A stretch of 64,000 bases of DNA, taken from Aquitalea magnusonii (GTDB lineage: Bacteria > Pseudomonadota > Gammaproteobacteria > Burkholderiales > Chromobacteriaceae). The notes beneath the pieces are model-generated. The model worked only from the letters and a program-made list of their open reading frames with translations, made no database searches and was not told the DNA's origin. The translations under genes were made by a program, and so were the position numbers. The stretch lies in contig NZ_AP018823.1 of assembly GCF_002217795.2 (NCBI RefSeq), positions 2,666,001 through 2,730,000 on the forward strand, read 5' to 3'. The first letter of the stretch is position 1. Each line of letters opens with the position of its first letter. Shown here in pieces: positions 25,606 through 35,272 of the stretch.

Positions 25606-26898
25606 ATGGGTGGTTTTGATCTGGCAAGCTGGCTCAATCTCACAGGCAGCCCGTTCGAGGCGCTGCCGCTGTTTGTCACCAGTCTGGCCATCGGCCTGCT
25701 GATGGGGGTGGAGCGCGAGCGCAAGCACCACACCCTGGCCGGCATCCGCACTTTTCCGTTGACTGCCGTGCTGGGCACCCTGGCCGCCATGCTGGACGCG
25801 GCATCGCATGGCGTGCTGCTGCAAACCGTCGGCCTGCTGGCGGTGGCCTCGTTTGGCTTTCTGCCGGAACGCTGCGCCGACGGCGACAAGACCGAGCCGC
25901 GCACCACCACCGTGGTTTCCTTGCTGGTGGTGTATTGCCTGGGCGCACTGGTATGGCATGGCTTTGGCGGTGTCGCGGTGGCGGTGGGTATTGTCGCCAC
26001 CGCCCTGCTCTACCTGAAACCGGAACTCACCGGCCTCACCCACAAGCTGGAACGGCGCGACCTGCTGTCGCTGCTGCAGTTTGCCGCGCTGTCCTTCATC
26101 GTGCTGCCACTGCTGCCCAACCGCACCTTCGGCCCGTATCAGGCGGTGAACCCGCATCAGGTATGGCTGATGGTGACGCTGATCGTGGGCATCAGCCTGT
26201 CCGGCTATCTGGCCGTGAAGATTCTCGGCCAGCGCGTGGGCGGCCCCTTGCTGGGCATTCTGGGCGGGCTGGTTTCCTCCACCGCCACCAGCCTGATTTA
26301 TGCCCGCGAAGCACGCGCCAATCCGCTGTCGCTCAATCTGGCTACCGCCGTCATCCTGCTGGCCAATCTGGTGCTGTTTGCACGGCTGCTGGTACTGGCC
26401 GCCGTGGTGCAAACCAGTGTGCTGGCAGCGGTAACATGGGTGCTGCTGCCCGGCCTGCTGTGCGGCCTGAGTGCCGCCCTGTGGCAGTTGCGCCAGCACA
26501 ATAACAGCCAGCCGCAGCCGGAGCTGCAACTGAGCAACCCTTCCGAAATGAAGCTGGCCTTGGGCTTTGGTGCCATGTTTGCGCTGGTGATGTTTTGCGC
26601 CGCCTGGCTGAATGCCGAGTTCGGCAGCAAGGGCGTGTATGTGGTAGCGCTGATTTCCGGCCTGAACGATGTGGACGCCATCTCGCTGACGGCTTTCAAT
26701 CTGTTTGGCGAGAACCGGCTGGACGGCCAGCAGGTGGCCACCACGCTGGCGCTGGCCATTACCGCCAACAATGTATTCAAGTTCAGCCTGATTGCCAGCC
26801 TGGGCGGCAGTGCGCTGGCGCGCCGCTGCCTGCCCACCCTGCTGGCGGCCAGCGGCGGCATGCTGGCCGGCCTGCTGGTGCTATCAGGCAGTCACTGA
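25606..26898 (+). CDS. MgtC/DUF4010-family polytopic membrane protein
   Basis: 430 residues and about 12 hydrophobic helices. The N-terminal MgtC/SapB-like segment contains LAIGLLMGVERERK and AGIRTFPLTAVLGTLAAML. The C-terminal DUF4010 segment contains GGLVSSTATSLIYAREAR and the conserved ISGLNDVDAISLTAF, then ALAITANNVFKF. A role in ion or metal homeostasis is often supposed; the substrate is unknown. AAGGGGAAGTC gives a ribosome-binding site. Its 3' end overlaps the convergent hydrolase gene by 7 bp, with no terminator between. Confidence 0.87.
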   Translation: MGGFDLASWLNLTGSPFEALPLFVTSLAIGLLMGVERERKHHTLAGIRTFPLTAVLGTLAAMLDAASHGVLLQTVGLLAVASFGFLPERCADGDKTEPRTTTVVSLLVVYCLGALVWHGFGGVAVAVGIVATALLYLKPELTGLTHKLERRDLLSLLQFAALSFIVLPLLPNRTFGPYQAVNPHQVWLMVTLIVGISLSGYLAVKILGQRVGGPLLGILGGLVSSTATSLIYAREARANPLSLNLATAVILLANLVLFARLLVLAAVVQTSVLAAVTWVLLPGLLCGLSAALWQLRQHNNSQPQPELQLSNPSEMKLALGFGAMFALVMFCAAWLNAEFGSKGVYVVALISGLNDVDAISLTAFNLFGENRLDGQQVATTLALAITANNVFKFSLIASLGGSALARRCLPTLLAASGGMLAGLLVLSGSH

Positions 26899-27689
26899 AC
26901 GCGGGCCAGCAGGCCGGGCAGTAATTGCAGGATGGTCTGCGCCGTCTGCTGTGGCGCTTCCAGCGGAAACAGATGACTGCCCGTCATCTCATGTAGCTGC
27001 ATGCCGAAGTGGCGCTGCATATAGCGTAGGTCGGAGGGCCGCACCACATCGTGGCGGCTGGCGGCGACAAAGGCGGTTGGCACCGTCAATTGCCCGCGAT
27101 AGCGCGGAAAGTCATGCGGCAGGGCGCAGTAAATCTGGTGTTCGATCTGTGGGCGAAAGCGCAAACGCCGCCCGCCCTGGCCGTCGTCCTCGCTGCCATG
27201 CAGCGCATAGTCGGCCAGGCAGTCCGGGTCGAAACGGGCAAAGGCCGGTTTGCGGGCAAAATAGTCGTGCATCATTGCAACGCTGGCCCAACAGTCGCGT
27301 CGTCCCAGAGTATTGCCGCCGGGGGTGATGCGGGCGATCAGGCCCAGCTTCTTGGCCAGCCAGATAAGCCCGGCCCGGCGCGGCCCCATCAAGGGCGAGT
27401 CCAGAATCACCAACGCCTTGAACAGTTCTGGCGCGCGGATGGCGGCATAAAACAGCAGATAGCCGCCCAACGAATGGCCCACGCCAATCACCGGCTGGCG
27501 GTAGCGGCTGAGCACGGCAATGGTTTCGTCCACCAGATGCGGCCAGCAGTCCGTCACCGGATAGCGCGGGTCGTGGCCGATGCAATCCAGCCAGCCTAAC
27601 TGGTAGTGCTGGCCCAGTGCGCGCAGCAGCTTGCCGTATACCGGCGCGGGAAAGCTGTTGGCGTGGGCAAAATGAATGATGTGCTGCAT
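26892..27689 (-). CDS. Alpha/beta hydrolase
   Basis: 265 residues. FAHANSFPAPVYGKLLRALG begins the fold with the oxyanion-hole region. GVGHSLGGYL is the nucleophile elbow (Ser), an Asp is expected near RHDVVRP, and the catalytic His lies in GSHLFPLEAP. No signal peptide is visible. The substrate is unknown; short-chain ester or carbon-carbon hydrolases look similar. It is a single gene between convergent DUF4010 and divergent dsbD. Confidence 0.9.
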   Translation of the reverse strand: MQHIIHFAHANSFPAPVYGKLLRALGQHYQLGWLDCIGHDPRYPVTDCWPHLVDETIAVLSRYRQPVIGVGHSLGGYLLFYAAIRAPELFKALVILDSPLMGPRRAGLIWLAKKLGLIARITPGGNTLGRRDCWASVAMMHDYFARKPAFARFDPDCLADYALHGSEDDGQGGRRLRFRPQIEHQIYCALPHDFPRYRGQLTVPTAFVAASRHDVVRPSDLRYMQRHFGMQLHEMTGSHLFPLEAPQQTAQTILQLLPGLLARVQ

Positions 27690-27853
27690 GATGTGATGTT
27701 GCGCCCATTTTGATTTGTTATGGCTCGATACTACCGTAAAATAGCGTTTTTCCAGCCGCAGTAACCGCGCCAGCCGCTAGCCGCCGCCAGCCGGCACGGA
27801 ACCGGCGGGCCTCTTGCTGGTCAACCCTTGCATCCTCCAGATAACGCACCATC

Positions 27854-29632
27854 ATGCCGCACTCCCTGTTACGCCTGTTGTCCCCCTTGTGGCGCCTGCT
27901 GGCGCTGCTTGGCCTGCTCGGTCTGAGCACTGCCGCCATGGCGGTCAACCAGGAAGACCTGCTGCCACCGGAAAAGGCCTTTGCCGTCAGCGTGGAACGC
28001 CAGCCCGATCACCTGTTGCTGCAACTGAAGGTGGCGGATGGCTATTATGTCTACCGCGACCGCCTGTCCTTCACCACCGCCCCAGCCGGTCTGCTGGGTA
28101 GCCCGGAACTGCCAGCCGGCAAGGAAAAGCAGGACGCTTTTTTTGGCAAGCAGGTGATTTATCTTGGCCAGAAGCTGATCAAGCTGCCCTTGCATGCCGA
28201 TGCCCCAGCGCAATTCCGGCTGGATGTAAAACTGCAGGGCTGTTCCAACGCCGGGGTGTGCTACCCGCCTTATACCCACCACCTGGACATCAATGCCTAT
28301 GGCAGCGCCGGCAATGACAGCAGCAACTGGCTGGCCGAGGCGGTGCCGGGAAAGCCGGCGGGTAGTGGTGGCAATCTGGCGGCCAAGGGCTGGCTGGCCA
28401 CGCTGGGCAGCTTCCTGCTGGCCGGCATCGGCATGGCCTTCACTGCCTGCATGTATCCGCTGCTACCCATTGTCTCTTCGCTGATTGCCGGTGAGGGCCA
28501 GCACATCACGCGCCGGCGCGGCTTCTGGCTGTCGCTGACTTATGTGCAGGGGCTGGCGCTCACCTACACCGTGATCGGCATCATTGCCGGGCTCACCGGC
28601 TCGCTGCTGACTGTCTGGCTGCAACAGCCTGCCGTCATTCTCAGTGCCAGCGTGCTGATGGTGGTGTTTGCCCTGTCCATGTTTGATCTGTACACCATCC
28701 AACTGCCTTCGGCACTGCAATCCCGGCTGGCCAATGCCTCCAACCGGCTGTCCGGCGGCAAGCTGGCCACGGTGTTTGCCATGGGCGCGCTGTCGGCGCT
28801 GATCATCGGCCCCTGCGTGGCACCGCCGCTGGCGCTGGCGCTGGGCTATATCGGCAGCACCGGCGATGCCGTGCTGGGCGGTGCCGCGCTGTATGCGATG
28901 GCGCTGGGGCTGGGCCTGCCGCTGATCCTGATCGGCACATTTGGCGGCCACGTGCTGCCGCGTGCCGGTGGCTGGATGAAGGCGGTGAAGGCCGCCTTTG
29001 GCGTGCTGATGCTGGCACTGGCGATCTGGATGGCCACGCCCTTCCTGCCCGCCATGCTGGTGCTGATACTGTGGGCGGCGCTGTGTGTGGGCTGTGCGGT
29101 GTTCCTGAAGGCGTTTGAAACCCTGCCGGGCAATGCCCACATCAGCCACAAGCTGGGCAAGGGCCTGGGCCTGCTGCTGTTCCTGGTGGGCGCGGCGCAG
29201 TTGGCCGGGGCGCTGGCCGGGGAAAGCGACCCACGCTATCCGCTGAAATGGCTGGCGGGTAACAAGGCGCAGGCCGGTGCCAGCCAGGCCATGCATTTTG
29301 GCCCGGTCAACGACATCGCCGGGCTGGATGCCGCACTGGCTGAGGCGCGGGCTGCCAGCAAGCCGCTGCTGCTGGACTTTTATGCCGACTGGTGTGTGTC
29401 GTGCAAGGAAATGGAAAGCGACACCTTCCCCGCCCCGGCCGTGACAGCCAAATTGCAAGGCTATGTGCTGCTGCGTGCCGACGTGACTGCCAACCTGCCA
29501 GCGCATCAGGCCCTGCTTAAACGCTTTGGCCTGTACGGCCCGCCGGGCATCATCCTGTTTGACCGCAAAGGCCAGGAGCGTGACCGCATCATTGGCTTTA
29601 CCCCGGCTGCCGATTTTGCCCGCCGACTGTAA
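27854..29632 (+). CDS. dsbD: Thiol:disulfide interchange protein DsbD
   Basis: 592 residues. The signal peptide is about 1-29 (ends STAAMA). The periplasmic immunoglobulin-like domain carries the Cys pair in GCSNAGVCYPP. Eight transmembrane helices hold the second pair (FTACMYPLLP and GPCVAPPLA). The C-terminal thioredoxin domain has DWCVSCKEME. All six Cys are intact. DsbD passes electrons from cytoplasmic thioredoxin to periplasmic DsbC, DsbG and cytochrome c maturation. It is monocistronic; a long hairpin follows. Confidence 0.96.
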   Translation: MPHSLLRLLSPLWRLLALLGLLGLSTAAMAVNQEDLLPPEKAFAVSVERQPDHLLLQLKVADGYYVYRDRLSFTTAPAGLLGSPELPAGKEKQDAFFGKQVIYLGQKLIKLPLHADAPAQFRLDVKLQGCSNAGVCYPPYTHHLDINAYGSAGNDSSNWLAEAVPGKPAGSGGNLAAKGWLATLGSFLLAGIGMAFTACMYPLLPIVSSLIAGEGQHITRRRGFWLSLTYVQGLALTYTVIGIIAGLTGSLLTVWLQQPAVILSASVLMVVFALSMFDLYTIQLPSALQSRLANASNRLSGGKLATVFAMGALSALIIGPCVAPPLALALGYIGSTGDAVLGGAALYAMALGLGLPLILIGTFGGHVLPRAGGWMKAVKAAFGVLMLALAIWMATPFLPAMLVLILWAALCVGCAVFLKAFETLPGNAHISHKLGKGLGLLLFLVGAAQLAGALAGESDPRYPLKWLAGNKAQAGASQAMHFGPVNDIAGLDAALAEARAASKPLLLDFYADWCVSCKEMESDTFPAPAVTAKLQGYVLLRADVTANLPAHQALLKRFGLYGPPGIILFDRKGQERDRIIGFTPAADFARRL

Positions 29633-29690
29633 ACCATGCGGCAGCAACCCAAACGTCATTAACATTTATCATCATTATCGCTAATATCCA

Positions 29691-29733
29691 GGATCAGTAT
29701 GGGCAGGGCTCAGGCCCTGTGCGTACTGATCCT
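29691..29733 (+). terminator. Long hairpin after dsbD, probable terminator
   Basis: GGATCAGTA pairs with TACTGATCC, enclosing an inner stem (GCAGGGC with GCCCTGTGC, one bulge). It is followed by TATTTTGC. The T run is weak, so termination is probable rather than certain. Confidence 0.6.
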
Positions 29734-29856
29734 ATTTTGCGTGCTATTCTGATAGCATTGTGCAGTGCAAAAACCGAGTCGTACTGACAGGCCATGCCAG
29801 CTGCTTGTGTGCCGTTAATGAAACCGCAGATGAATGTTGGGGGAGTTATGGGTCTC

Positions 29857-31305
29857 ATGTTTTGGGTGAAGGGTGATCAGCCGGCCGCGAGCGGGCCGCA
29901 AGATACCGTGTCAGAAGATACCTTGCGCCGTACTGTCACCGCGCTGGCCGAGCGCGTTGGCCGGCTGGGCATTGAATCGGTGGAAATTGACGGCCGGGTG
30001 GACACGGTGCATGCGCGAGCCACCAGCCGCACAGAGAAAATGGCCTCGATGGTCGAGGCGGTGCATTCCCTGTCCGGTGCCAACACCCGTATCGGCGATG
30101 CGGCCGAATCCACCCATAAAAATGCCACCGAGGCGGCCACCTGCATGGAAGAAACCCGCGCCACCGTCAAAGTGGCACTGGATGCCATCCTGGAGCTGGT
30201 GGACGGTGTTGGCCAGATCGAAGCCAAGCTGCCGGAAATCCTCACCTCGCTGGAACATGTCTCCCAGGTTTCCAAAACGGTCAACGATGTCGCCAAGCAA
30301 ACCAATCTGCTGGCGCTCAATGCGTCCATCGAGGCGGCCCGCGCCGGGGAAGCCGGTCGCGGTTTTGCCGTGGTGGCAGATAATGTGAAGAACCTGTCAG
30401 CCCAGACCGAGGGCGCGGTGCAAATGATTCAGGCCACGCTCAGCGCGCTGAGCAGCCAGGTGGATTCGCTGATTGCCAACAGCCGCGCCGCCTCGCAGGT
30501 TGCCCAGGCAGCACGTTCCGGCACCGGCGAGATTGGTTCGGCCGTTACCCGCATTGATCAGATCAGCAAGGATCTGGCCCAGGTCAAACAATCGGTGGCC
30601 GGGATTGTGGAAGAGGCGGTAGGCAACCGCGAACACTGCCGTCATATTGAAGAAGAAATCCGGGTTGTGGCGGAAACCACCCGCGAATCGCTGAAGGATA
30701 TCGAAGTCATCAAGGGCCATACCGCCTCCTTGTTGAACATGAGCGAGGATCTGGTTTCGCTGACTTCCGAAGCCGGTATCAAGACGGTGGACACGCCGTT
30801 TATCGAGAAAATCGTGGCGTCGGCCAAGCAGGTGTCCACACTGTTTGAAGACGCGGTAAAACGCGGCGAAATTTCCATCAATGATCTGTTCGATACCCAG
30901 TACCAGCAAGTGCCGGATATCACCCCGCCGCATTACCTGACGCGCCACACCGAGTTCTGCGCCCGCCATCTGGGGCCGCTGTGCAATGAAATTGTCGACT
31001 CCTCGCCCGACATCATCGCCTGCACGCCGGGTGACATGAACAATTACTACCCGATCATCAACCGGGAATTTGCCAAACCGCCCACCAATGATCCGGTATG
31101 GAATGCAGCCAACTCCCGCGCCAGAACGCGTCAGTTGGACCGCACCTCGCTCAACCAGATGAAGACCAAGAAGCCGTTTCTGGTACAAACCTACCGCCGC
31201 AATATGGGGGGTGGCCGCTTTGACCTGATGAAAAACTATTCCGCCCCCATCGTGGTACAGGGCAGGCAGTGGGGCGTGCTGCGCATCATGGTCAAGGTGA
31301 AATGA
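29857..31305 (+). CDS. Soluble methyl-accepting chemotaxis protein with C-terminal sensor-like domain
   Basis: 482 residues from the ATG at 29857; ATGs at 29848 and 29794 are in frame. GGGGGAG at 29839-29845 fits 29857 best, though with wide spacing. There is no transmembrane helix. The signalling domain comes first (about 20-260), with tip [20 protein letters not shown] and [15 protein letters not shown] ~145-residue C-terminal domain follows: [20 protein letters not shown], the [12 protein letters not shown] motif, and [16 protein letters not shown]. This cytoplasmic layout suggests sensing of an internal signal. The ligand is unknown. Confidence 0.87.
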   Translation: MFWVKGDQPAASGPQDTVSEDTLRRTVTALAERVGRLGIESVEIDGRVDTVHARATSRTEKMASMVEAVHSLSGANTRIGDAAESTHKNATEAATCMEETRATVKVALDAILELVDGVGQIEAKLPEILTSLEHVSQVSKTVNDVAKQTNLLALNASIEAARAGEAGRGFAVVADNVKNLSAQTEGAVQMIQATLSALSSQVDSLIANSRAASQVAQAARSGTGEIGSAVTRIDQISKDLAQVKQSVAGIVEEAVGNREHCRHIEEEIRVVAETTRESLKDIEVIKGHTASLLNMSEDLVSLTSEAGIKTVDTPFIEKIVASAKQVSTLFEDAVKRGEISINDLFDTQYQQVPDITPPHYLTRHTEFCARHLGPLCNEIVDSSPDIIACTPGDMNNYYPIINREFAKPPTNDPVWNAANSRARTRQLDRTSLNQMKTKKPFLVQTYRRNMGGGRFDLMKNYSAPIVVQGRQWGVLRIMVKVK

Positions 31306-31438
31306 AGGAGACCTGCCGCCTGAGGCCGCACGCTTTGCACCTTATGCTGGCTTGAAGTCCGCGGGTTGATCCATTAACGTGTCACACCATCGGGCAGGCT
31401 TTGTGCCTGCCTTTTCACTCAGACTCCGGATTTTCCTC

Positions 31439-32551
31439 ATGCCACCCAAACCCTTTCCCAGCATCAGCGTGATGGCCGTATTGCGCGTCGCCGTCATGGG
31501 CCTGCTCATCCTGTCCTGCCTCAAGGTGATCCAGCCGTTTCTGGGAGCCCTCACCTGGGCTGCCATCATTGCCATTTCCGCCTGGCCGCTGTTCACCCGG
31601 CTGCGGCTGCGGCTCAATGGCCGCGCCAAGCTGGCCGCCATCATCATTGTCGGCGGGCTGTCGCTGACGCTGGCCATTCCCATCGGCCTGATGGCGCTGA
31701 CGCTGGCCGACACCATTCCGCAACTGGCGTCCATGTCGCGTGACCTCACCAGCATCCACCTGCCGGATGCCCCAGCCTGGGTGCATACCCTGCCGCTGGT
31801 GGGCGAGTCACTGCACAAGTTCTGGGTGAGCGTGCAGGTGGACCTGCCAGGCTTCATCGATAAAATCCGCCCGGCCATCAACAAGGGCGCACTGTGGGCG
31901 CTGGAAAGCGGGGCCTCGGCCAGCCTGAGCATGCTGGAAATCGTGCTGGCCATCGTGGTTGCCGGCCTACTGCTGATCAATGGCGACAAGCTGTGGGATG
32001 GGGCCGAACTGGCCATCAGCAAGCTGGGCGGAGCCACCGCCGATGAATTGCCCGAGGTGATTGCCCGCACCATCCGCAGCGTCACCACCGGCGTGGTGGG
32101 TACCGCCCTGGCGCAAACCGTGCTGTGCGTGATCGGCCTGTTGATTGCCGGTGTGCCGGGTGCGCTGGTGCTGGGTTTTCTGTGCTTTATTGTGGCGGTG
32201 GCGCAACTGCCCACGCTGCTGATCTGGCTGCCTGCCGCCGCCTGGGTGTTCTACTCCGGTGAAACCGGCATGGGCATCTTCCTGCTGCTGTGGGGCTTCT
32301 TGCTGGTCAACACCATCGACAATGTGCTCAAGCCGCTGCTGATCAGCCAGGGCGCGCAAATGCCCTTGTCCATCATTTTCATGGGGGTGATTGGCGGCTT
32401 GCTGGCCTGGGGGCTGCTAGGCCTGTTCATCGGCCCCACCCTGCTGGCCGTGGGTTTTACCCTGTTCCGTCACTGGCTGCGGCCGGAGGATTACCCGGAG
32501 CCAGTCGAGGACAATGGACAACCCTGCGAGGAGCAGGAAGCGCCGCGCTAA
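31439..32551 (+). CDS. AI-2E-family transporter (permease)
   Basis: 370 residues from the ATG at 31439; the frame extends to a GTG at 31379 but without hydrophobic sequence. About eight transmembrane helices are visible. LKVIQPFLGALTWAAIIAIS near the N-terminus and the NTIDNVLKPLLISQGAQMPL signature near residue 310 define the AI-2E/PerM family. Members transport autoinducer-2, sodium/protons or unknown solutes. The substrate is unassigned here. A strong terminator follows. Confidence 0.9.
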   Translation: MPPKPFPSISVMAVLRVAVMGLLILSCLKVIQPFLGALTWAAIIAISAWPLFTRLRLRLNGRAKLAAIIIVGGLSLTLAIPIGLMALTLADTIPQLASMSRDLTSIHLPDAPAWVHTLPLVGESLHKFWVSVQVDLPGFIDKIRPAINKGALWALESGASASLSMLEIVLAIVVAGLLLINGDKLWDGAELAISKLGGATADELPEVIARTIRSVTTGVVGTALAQTVLCVIGLLIAGVPGALVLGFLCFIVAVAQLPTLLIWLPAAAWVFYSGETGMGIFLLLWGFLLVNTIDNVLKPLLISQGAQMPLSIIFMGVIGGLLAWGLLGLFIGPTLLAVGFTLFRHWLRPEDYPEPVEDNGQPCEEQEAPR

Positions 32552-32570
32552 TCGGCTTGTACCACCATGC

Positions 32571-32600
32571 AAAAGCGCCCCGTGGGGGCGCTTTTGTTTT
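32571..32600. terminator. Bidirectional Rho-independent terminator
   Basis: An 11-bp perfect stem, AAAAGCGCCCC with GGGGCGCTTTT (loop GTG), followed by GTTTT. It lies between the convergent AI-2E gene and the thiolase gene, and can serve both strands. Confidence 0.88.
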
Positions 32601-32615
32601 GGCCAGACACCGCGC

Positions 32616-33803
32616 TTACAGCAGTTCCAGCGCCACCGCCGTGGCCTCGCCACCGCCAATGCACAGGCTGGCCACGCCACGTTTGCCGCCATGCTGACGC
32701 AGCGCGGACAGCAAAGTCACCATCACCCGTGCGCCGGATGCGCCAATCGGGTGGCCCAGTGCGCAGGCCCCGCCATGCACGTTTACCTTGTCATGCGGCA
32801 GGCCCAGCTCCTGCATCGCTGCCATGGTGACCACGGCAAAGGCTTCGTTGATTTCAAACAGGTCGACATCGGCTACCGTCCAGCCGGTCCTGGCCAACAG
32901 TTTGCGCATGGCCCCCACCGGCGCGGTGGTGAACAGGCCCGGCTCCTGCGCGTGGGTGGCATGCGCCACCAAGCGGGCCAGCGGCTTGAGGCCACGGCGG
33001 GCGGCTTCGCTGGCCGTCATCAACACCAGCGCGGCGGCACCATCGGAAATGGAGCTGGAATTGGCCGCTGTCACCGTGCCGTCCTTGCGAAAAGCCGGTT
33101 TCAGGCTGGCAATCTTGTCCAGCTTTGCCTTGAGCGGCTGCTCGTCAATTTCCATGGCTTGCGTACCGGTCTTGCCCTCCACCAGCACCGGGGTGATTTC
33201 CTCGCGGAAGCGGCCCTCGGCAATGGCTTGCTGGGCGCGGGTGAGCGAGGCGATGGCAAAGGCATCCTGTGCTTCGCGGCTGAAGCCATAATCAGCAGCA
33301 CAGTTTTCAGCAAACACGCCCATCAGCTTGCCCTTGTCGTAGGCATCTTCCAGCCCGTCGAGGAACATGTGGTCCTTGATTTCGCCATGCCCCAGGCGCA
33401 GGCCGCCGCGCGCCTTGGGAATCAGATAGGGCGAATTGCTCATGCTCTCCATGCCACCGGCCACCATCACGCTGGCCGAACCGGCCAGCAGCAGGTCGTG
33501 CGCCAGCATGGCAGCCTTCATGCCGGAGCCACACATCTTGTTGATGGTGGTGCAGCCGGTGGCCAGCGGCAGCCCGGCTCCCAGCGCAGCCTGGCGGGCC
33601 GGGGCCTGGCCCTGGCCGGCGGGCAGCACGCAGCCCATGATCACCTCGTCGACCTCCTCGGCAGCCACACCAGCCCGCTCTACGGCGGCGCGAATGGCGG
33701 CTGCACCCAGCTGGCTGGCCGTCTGGCTGGCAAACATGCCCTGAAAACCACCCATGGCGGTACGGGCCATGCCCACAATGACAATCGATTCTTGCTGTTG
33801 CAT
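32616..33803 (-). CDS. Acetyl-CoA acetyltransferase (thiolase)
   Basis: 395 residues from the ATG at 33803, chosen for the GGA eight bases upstream. Catalytic residues: Cys91 in INKMCGSGM, His in GGACALGHPIGASGAR and the second Cys in VASLCIGGGEATA. It cleaves or forms acetoacetyl-CoA or 3-ketoacyl-CoA. It lies 35 bp downstream of the MerR/LiuR-type regulator on the same strand, so the two are co-transcribed. The context points to branched-chain amino acid or ketone-body carbon flow. Confidence 0.95.
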   Translation of the reverse strand: MQQQESIVIVGMARTAMGGFQGMFASQTASQLGAAAIRAAVERAGVAAEEVDEVIMGCVLPAGQGQAPARQAALGAGLPLATGCTTINKMCGSGMKAAMLAHDLLLAGSASVMVAGGMESMSNSPYLIPKARGGLRLGHGEIKDHMFLDGLEDAYDKGKLMGVFAENCAADYGFSREAQDAFAIASLTRAQQAIAEGRFREEITPVLVEGKTGTQAMEIDEQPLKAKLDKIASLKPAFRKDGTVTAANSSSISDGAAALVLMTASEAARRGLKPLARLVAHATHAQEPGLFTTAPVGAMRKLLARTGWTVADVDLFEINEAFAVVTMAAMQELGLPHDKVNVHGGACALGHPIGASGARVMVTLLSALRQHGGKRGVASLCIGGGEATAVALELL

Positions 33804-33838
33804 CTGTCTGTTCCTTCCTGAATGGCTTGCTTGCCCGG

Positions 33839-34231
33839 CTACGGTGTTGATGCTGCCTGTTTGCCCAGTGCCTTTTCGCACTGGCTGCGGATCTGGCTGA
33901 TTTCCCCCATCACCACGCGGATGTCGTCCAGTTGTTCCTGCAATTGCTGTTCCTTGCGGCTGAGGATGCGGATGAACTCGCGCAGTTGCGGTTCGTCGTT
34001 GCTGGCGGCATCGTACAAATCGAACAGCTCGCGGATTTCCAGCAAGGACAGGCCGATACGCTTGCCACGCAAAATCAGCATCAACCGCACCCGGTCGCGC
34101 CGGGTATAGATGCGGCGCTGGCCATCGCGCTGTGGCTCCAGCAGCCCCTGGTCTTCGTAGAAGCGGATAGTGCGCGTGGTGACATCAAATTCCTGCGCCA
34201 ACTGGCTGATGCTGTAGGTCACGCTTTGCAT
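33839..34231 (-). CDS. liuR: MerR-family regulator, LiuR-like
   Basis: 130 residues. The N-terminal MerR HTH reads YSISQLAQEFDVTTRTIRFY, then EDQGLLEPQRDGQRRIYTRR. The C-terminal half is a coiled coil (FIRILSRKEQQLQEQLDDIR). No Cys metal site is present. This matches LiuR, which in proteobacteria controls leucine/isovalerate and related branched-chain degradation genes. It is divergent from the valine-type operon, with a palindromic operator between them. The LiuR name rests on family resemblance and context. Confidence 0.82.
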   Translation of the reverse strand: MQSVTYSISQLAQEFDVTTRTIRFYEDQGLLEPQRDGQRRIYTRRDRVRLMLILRGKRIGLSLLEIRELFDLYDAASNDEPQLREFIRILSRKEQQLQEQLDDIRVVMGEISQIRSQCEKALGKQAASTP

Positions 34232-34318
34232 GCCTGTTCCCCTGTTGTTGTTTTGGCCCTGCCCTTTGCCTGCTGGCAGCAGACAGCCGTGTTTTGATCC
34301 CCGATGCCGGATTGTTGA

Positions 34319-34355
34319 TTGACGTTGACGTAAACGTCAAGTTATTGTGATAAAA
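34319..34355 (+). promoter_or_regulatory. LiuR-type operator and promoter of valine operon
   Basis: A near-perfect palindrome at 34319-34340 begins TTGACGTTGACG and ends GTAAACGTCAA, like published LiuR motifs (TTGACGT...ACGTCAA). It overlaps a TTGACG -35; a TATTGT -10-like element starts at 34343, giving an 18-bp spacer close to the long spacers favoured by MerR activators. It lies between the divergent regulator and dehydrogenase genes. Confidence 0.7.
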
Positions 34356-34375
34356 ACAACGCAGGAGAACAGCAC

Positions 34376-35227
34376 ATGACAAGACAAAAAATCGGCGTGA
34401 TTGGTGCAGGCACCATGGGCAACGGCATTGCCCAGGTATTTGCCATGCATGGCTTTGCAGTGCGGCTGGCCGATGTCAGTGAGGCAGCCCTGCACAAGGG
34501 CCTGGCTGCCATTGGCAACAGCCTGGCACGCATGGCGAAGAAAGGCAGCATTGCCGAAGCCGACATCGCCGGCATTCTGGCGCGCATCCACCCCACCACC
34601 CGGCTGGCCGAGCTGGCCGACCGCGACCTGGTGGTGGAAGCCGCCACCGAAAACCCGACCATCAAGGAAGCCATCTTCCGCGAACTGGGCAGCGTGGTGC
34701 GGGCGGATGCCATTCTGGCATCCAACACCTCGTCCATTTCGCTCACCCGCATTGCCGCCTGGGTGCCACAGCCCGAGCGCGTGGTGGGCATGCACTTCAT
34801 GAACCCGGTTCCTCTAATGCAGTTGGTGGAAATCATCCGCGCCATCCAGACCGCCGACCACACTTACCAGAAGGTATTCGAGCTGGCGGTGGCGCTGGGC
34901 AAGACCCCGGTGACGGTGAAGGACGGGCCGGGCTTTGTCTCCAACCGCATCCTGATGCCGATGATCAACGAAGCGGCCTTTGCCCTGTTCGAGAACCTGG
35001 CCACCGCGGAGGACATCGACACCGTGATGAAGCTGGGCATGAACCACCCCATCGGCCCGCTGGCACTGGCCGACCTGATTGGCCTGGATACCTGCCTGTC
35101 CATCATGGACATCCTGTATAGCGAATTCCGTGACAGCAAATACCGCGCCTGCCCGCTGCTGGCACAACTGGTGGCGGCCGGGCATCTGGGGCGCAAGAGC
35201 GGCAAGGGTTTTTATCACTACGACTGA
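34376..35227 (+). CDS. 3-hydroxyacyl-CoA dehydrogenase (3-hydroxybutyryl-CoA type)
   Basis: 283 residues. IGVIGAGTMGNGIAQVFAMHG is the NAD-binding fold (residues 5-25). The VVGMHFMNPVPLMQLVEII segment holds the catalytic His. FVSNRILMPMINEAAF and LGMNHPIGPLALADLIGLD form the helical C-terminal domain. It oxidises short 3-hydroxyacyl-CoA to 3-ketoacyl-CoA. As first gene of the operon behind the LiuR-type operator, it may act on 2-methyl-3-hydroxybutyryl-CoA (isoleucine) or 3-hydroxybutyryl-CoA. AGGAG precedes the ATG. Confidence 0.93.
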   Translation: MTRQKIGVIGAGTMGNGIAQVFAMHGFAVRLADVSEAALHKGLAAIGNSLARMAKKGSIAEADIAGILARIHPTTRLAELADRDLVVEAATENPTIKEAIFRELGSVVRADAILASNTSSISLTRIAAWVPQPERVVGMHFMNPVPLMQLVEIIRAIQTADHTYQKVFELAVALGKTPVTVKDGPGFVSNRILMPMINEAAFALFENLATAEDIDTVMKLGMNHPIGPLALADLIGLDTCLSIMDILYSEFRDSKYRACPLLAQLVAAGHLGRKSGKGFYHYD

Positions 35228-35272
35228 CATACCAAGACGGCACGCAAGCCGCCAAGCACAGGAGAGTTGCAG

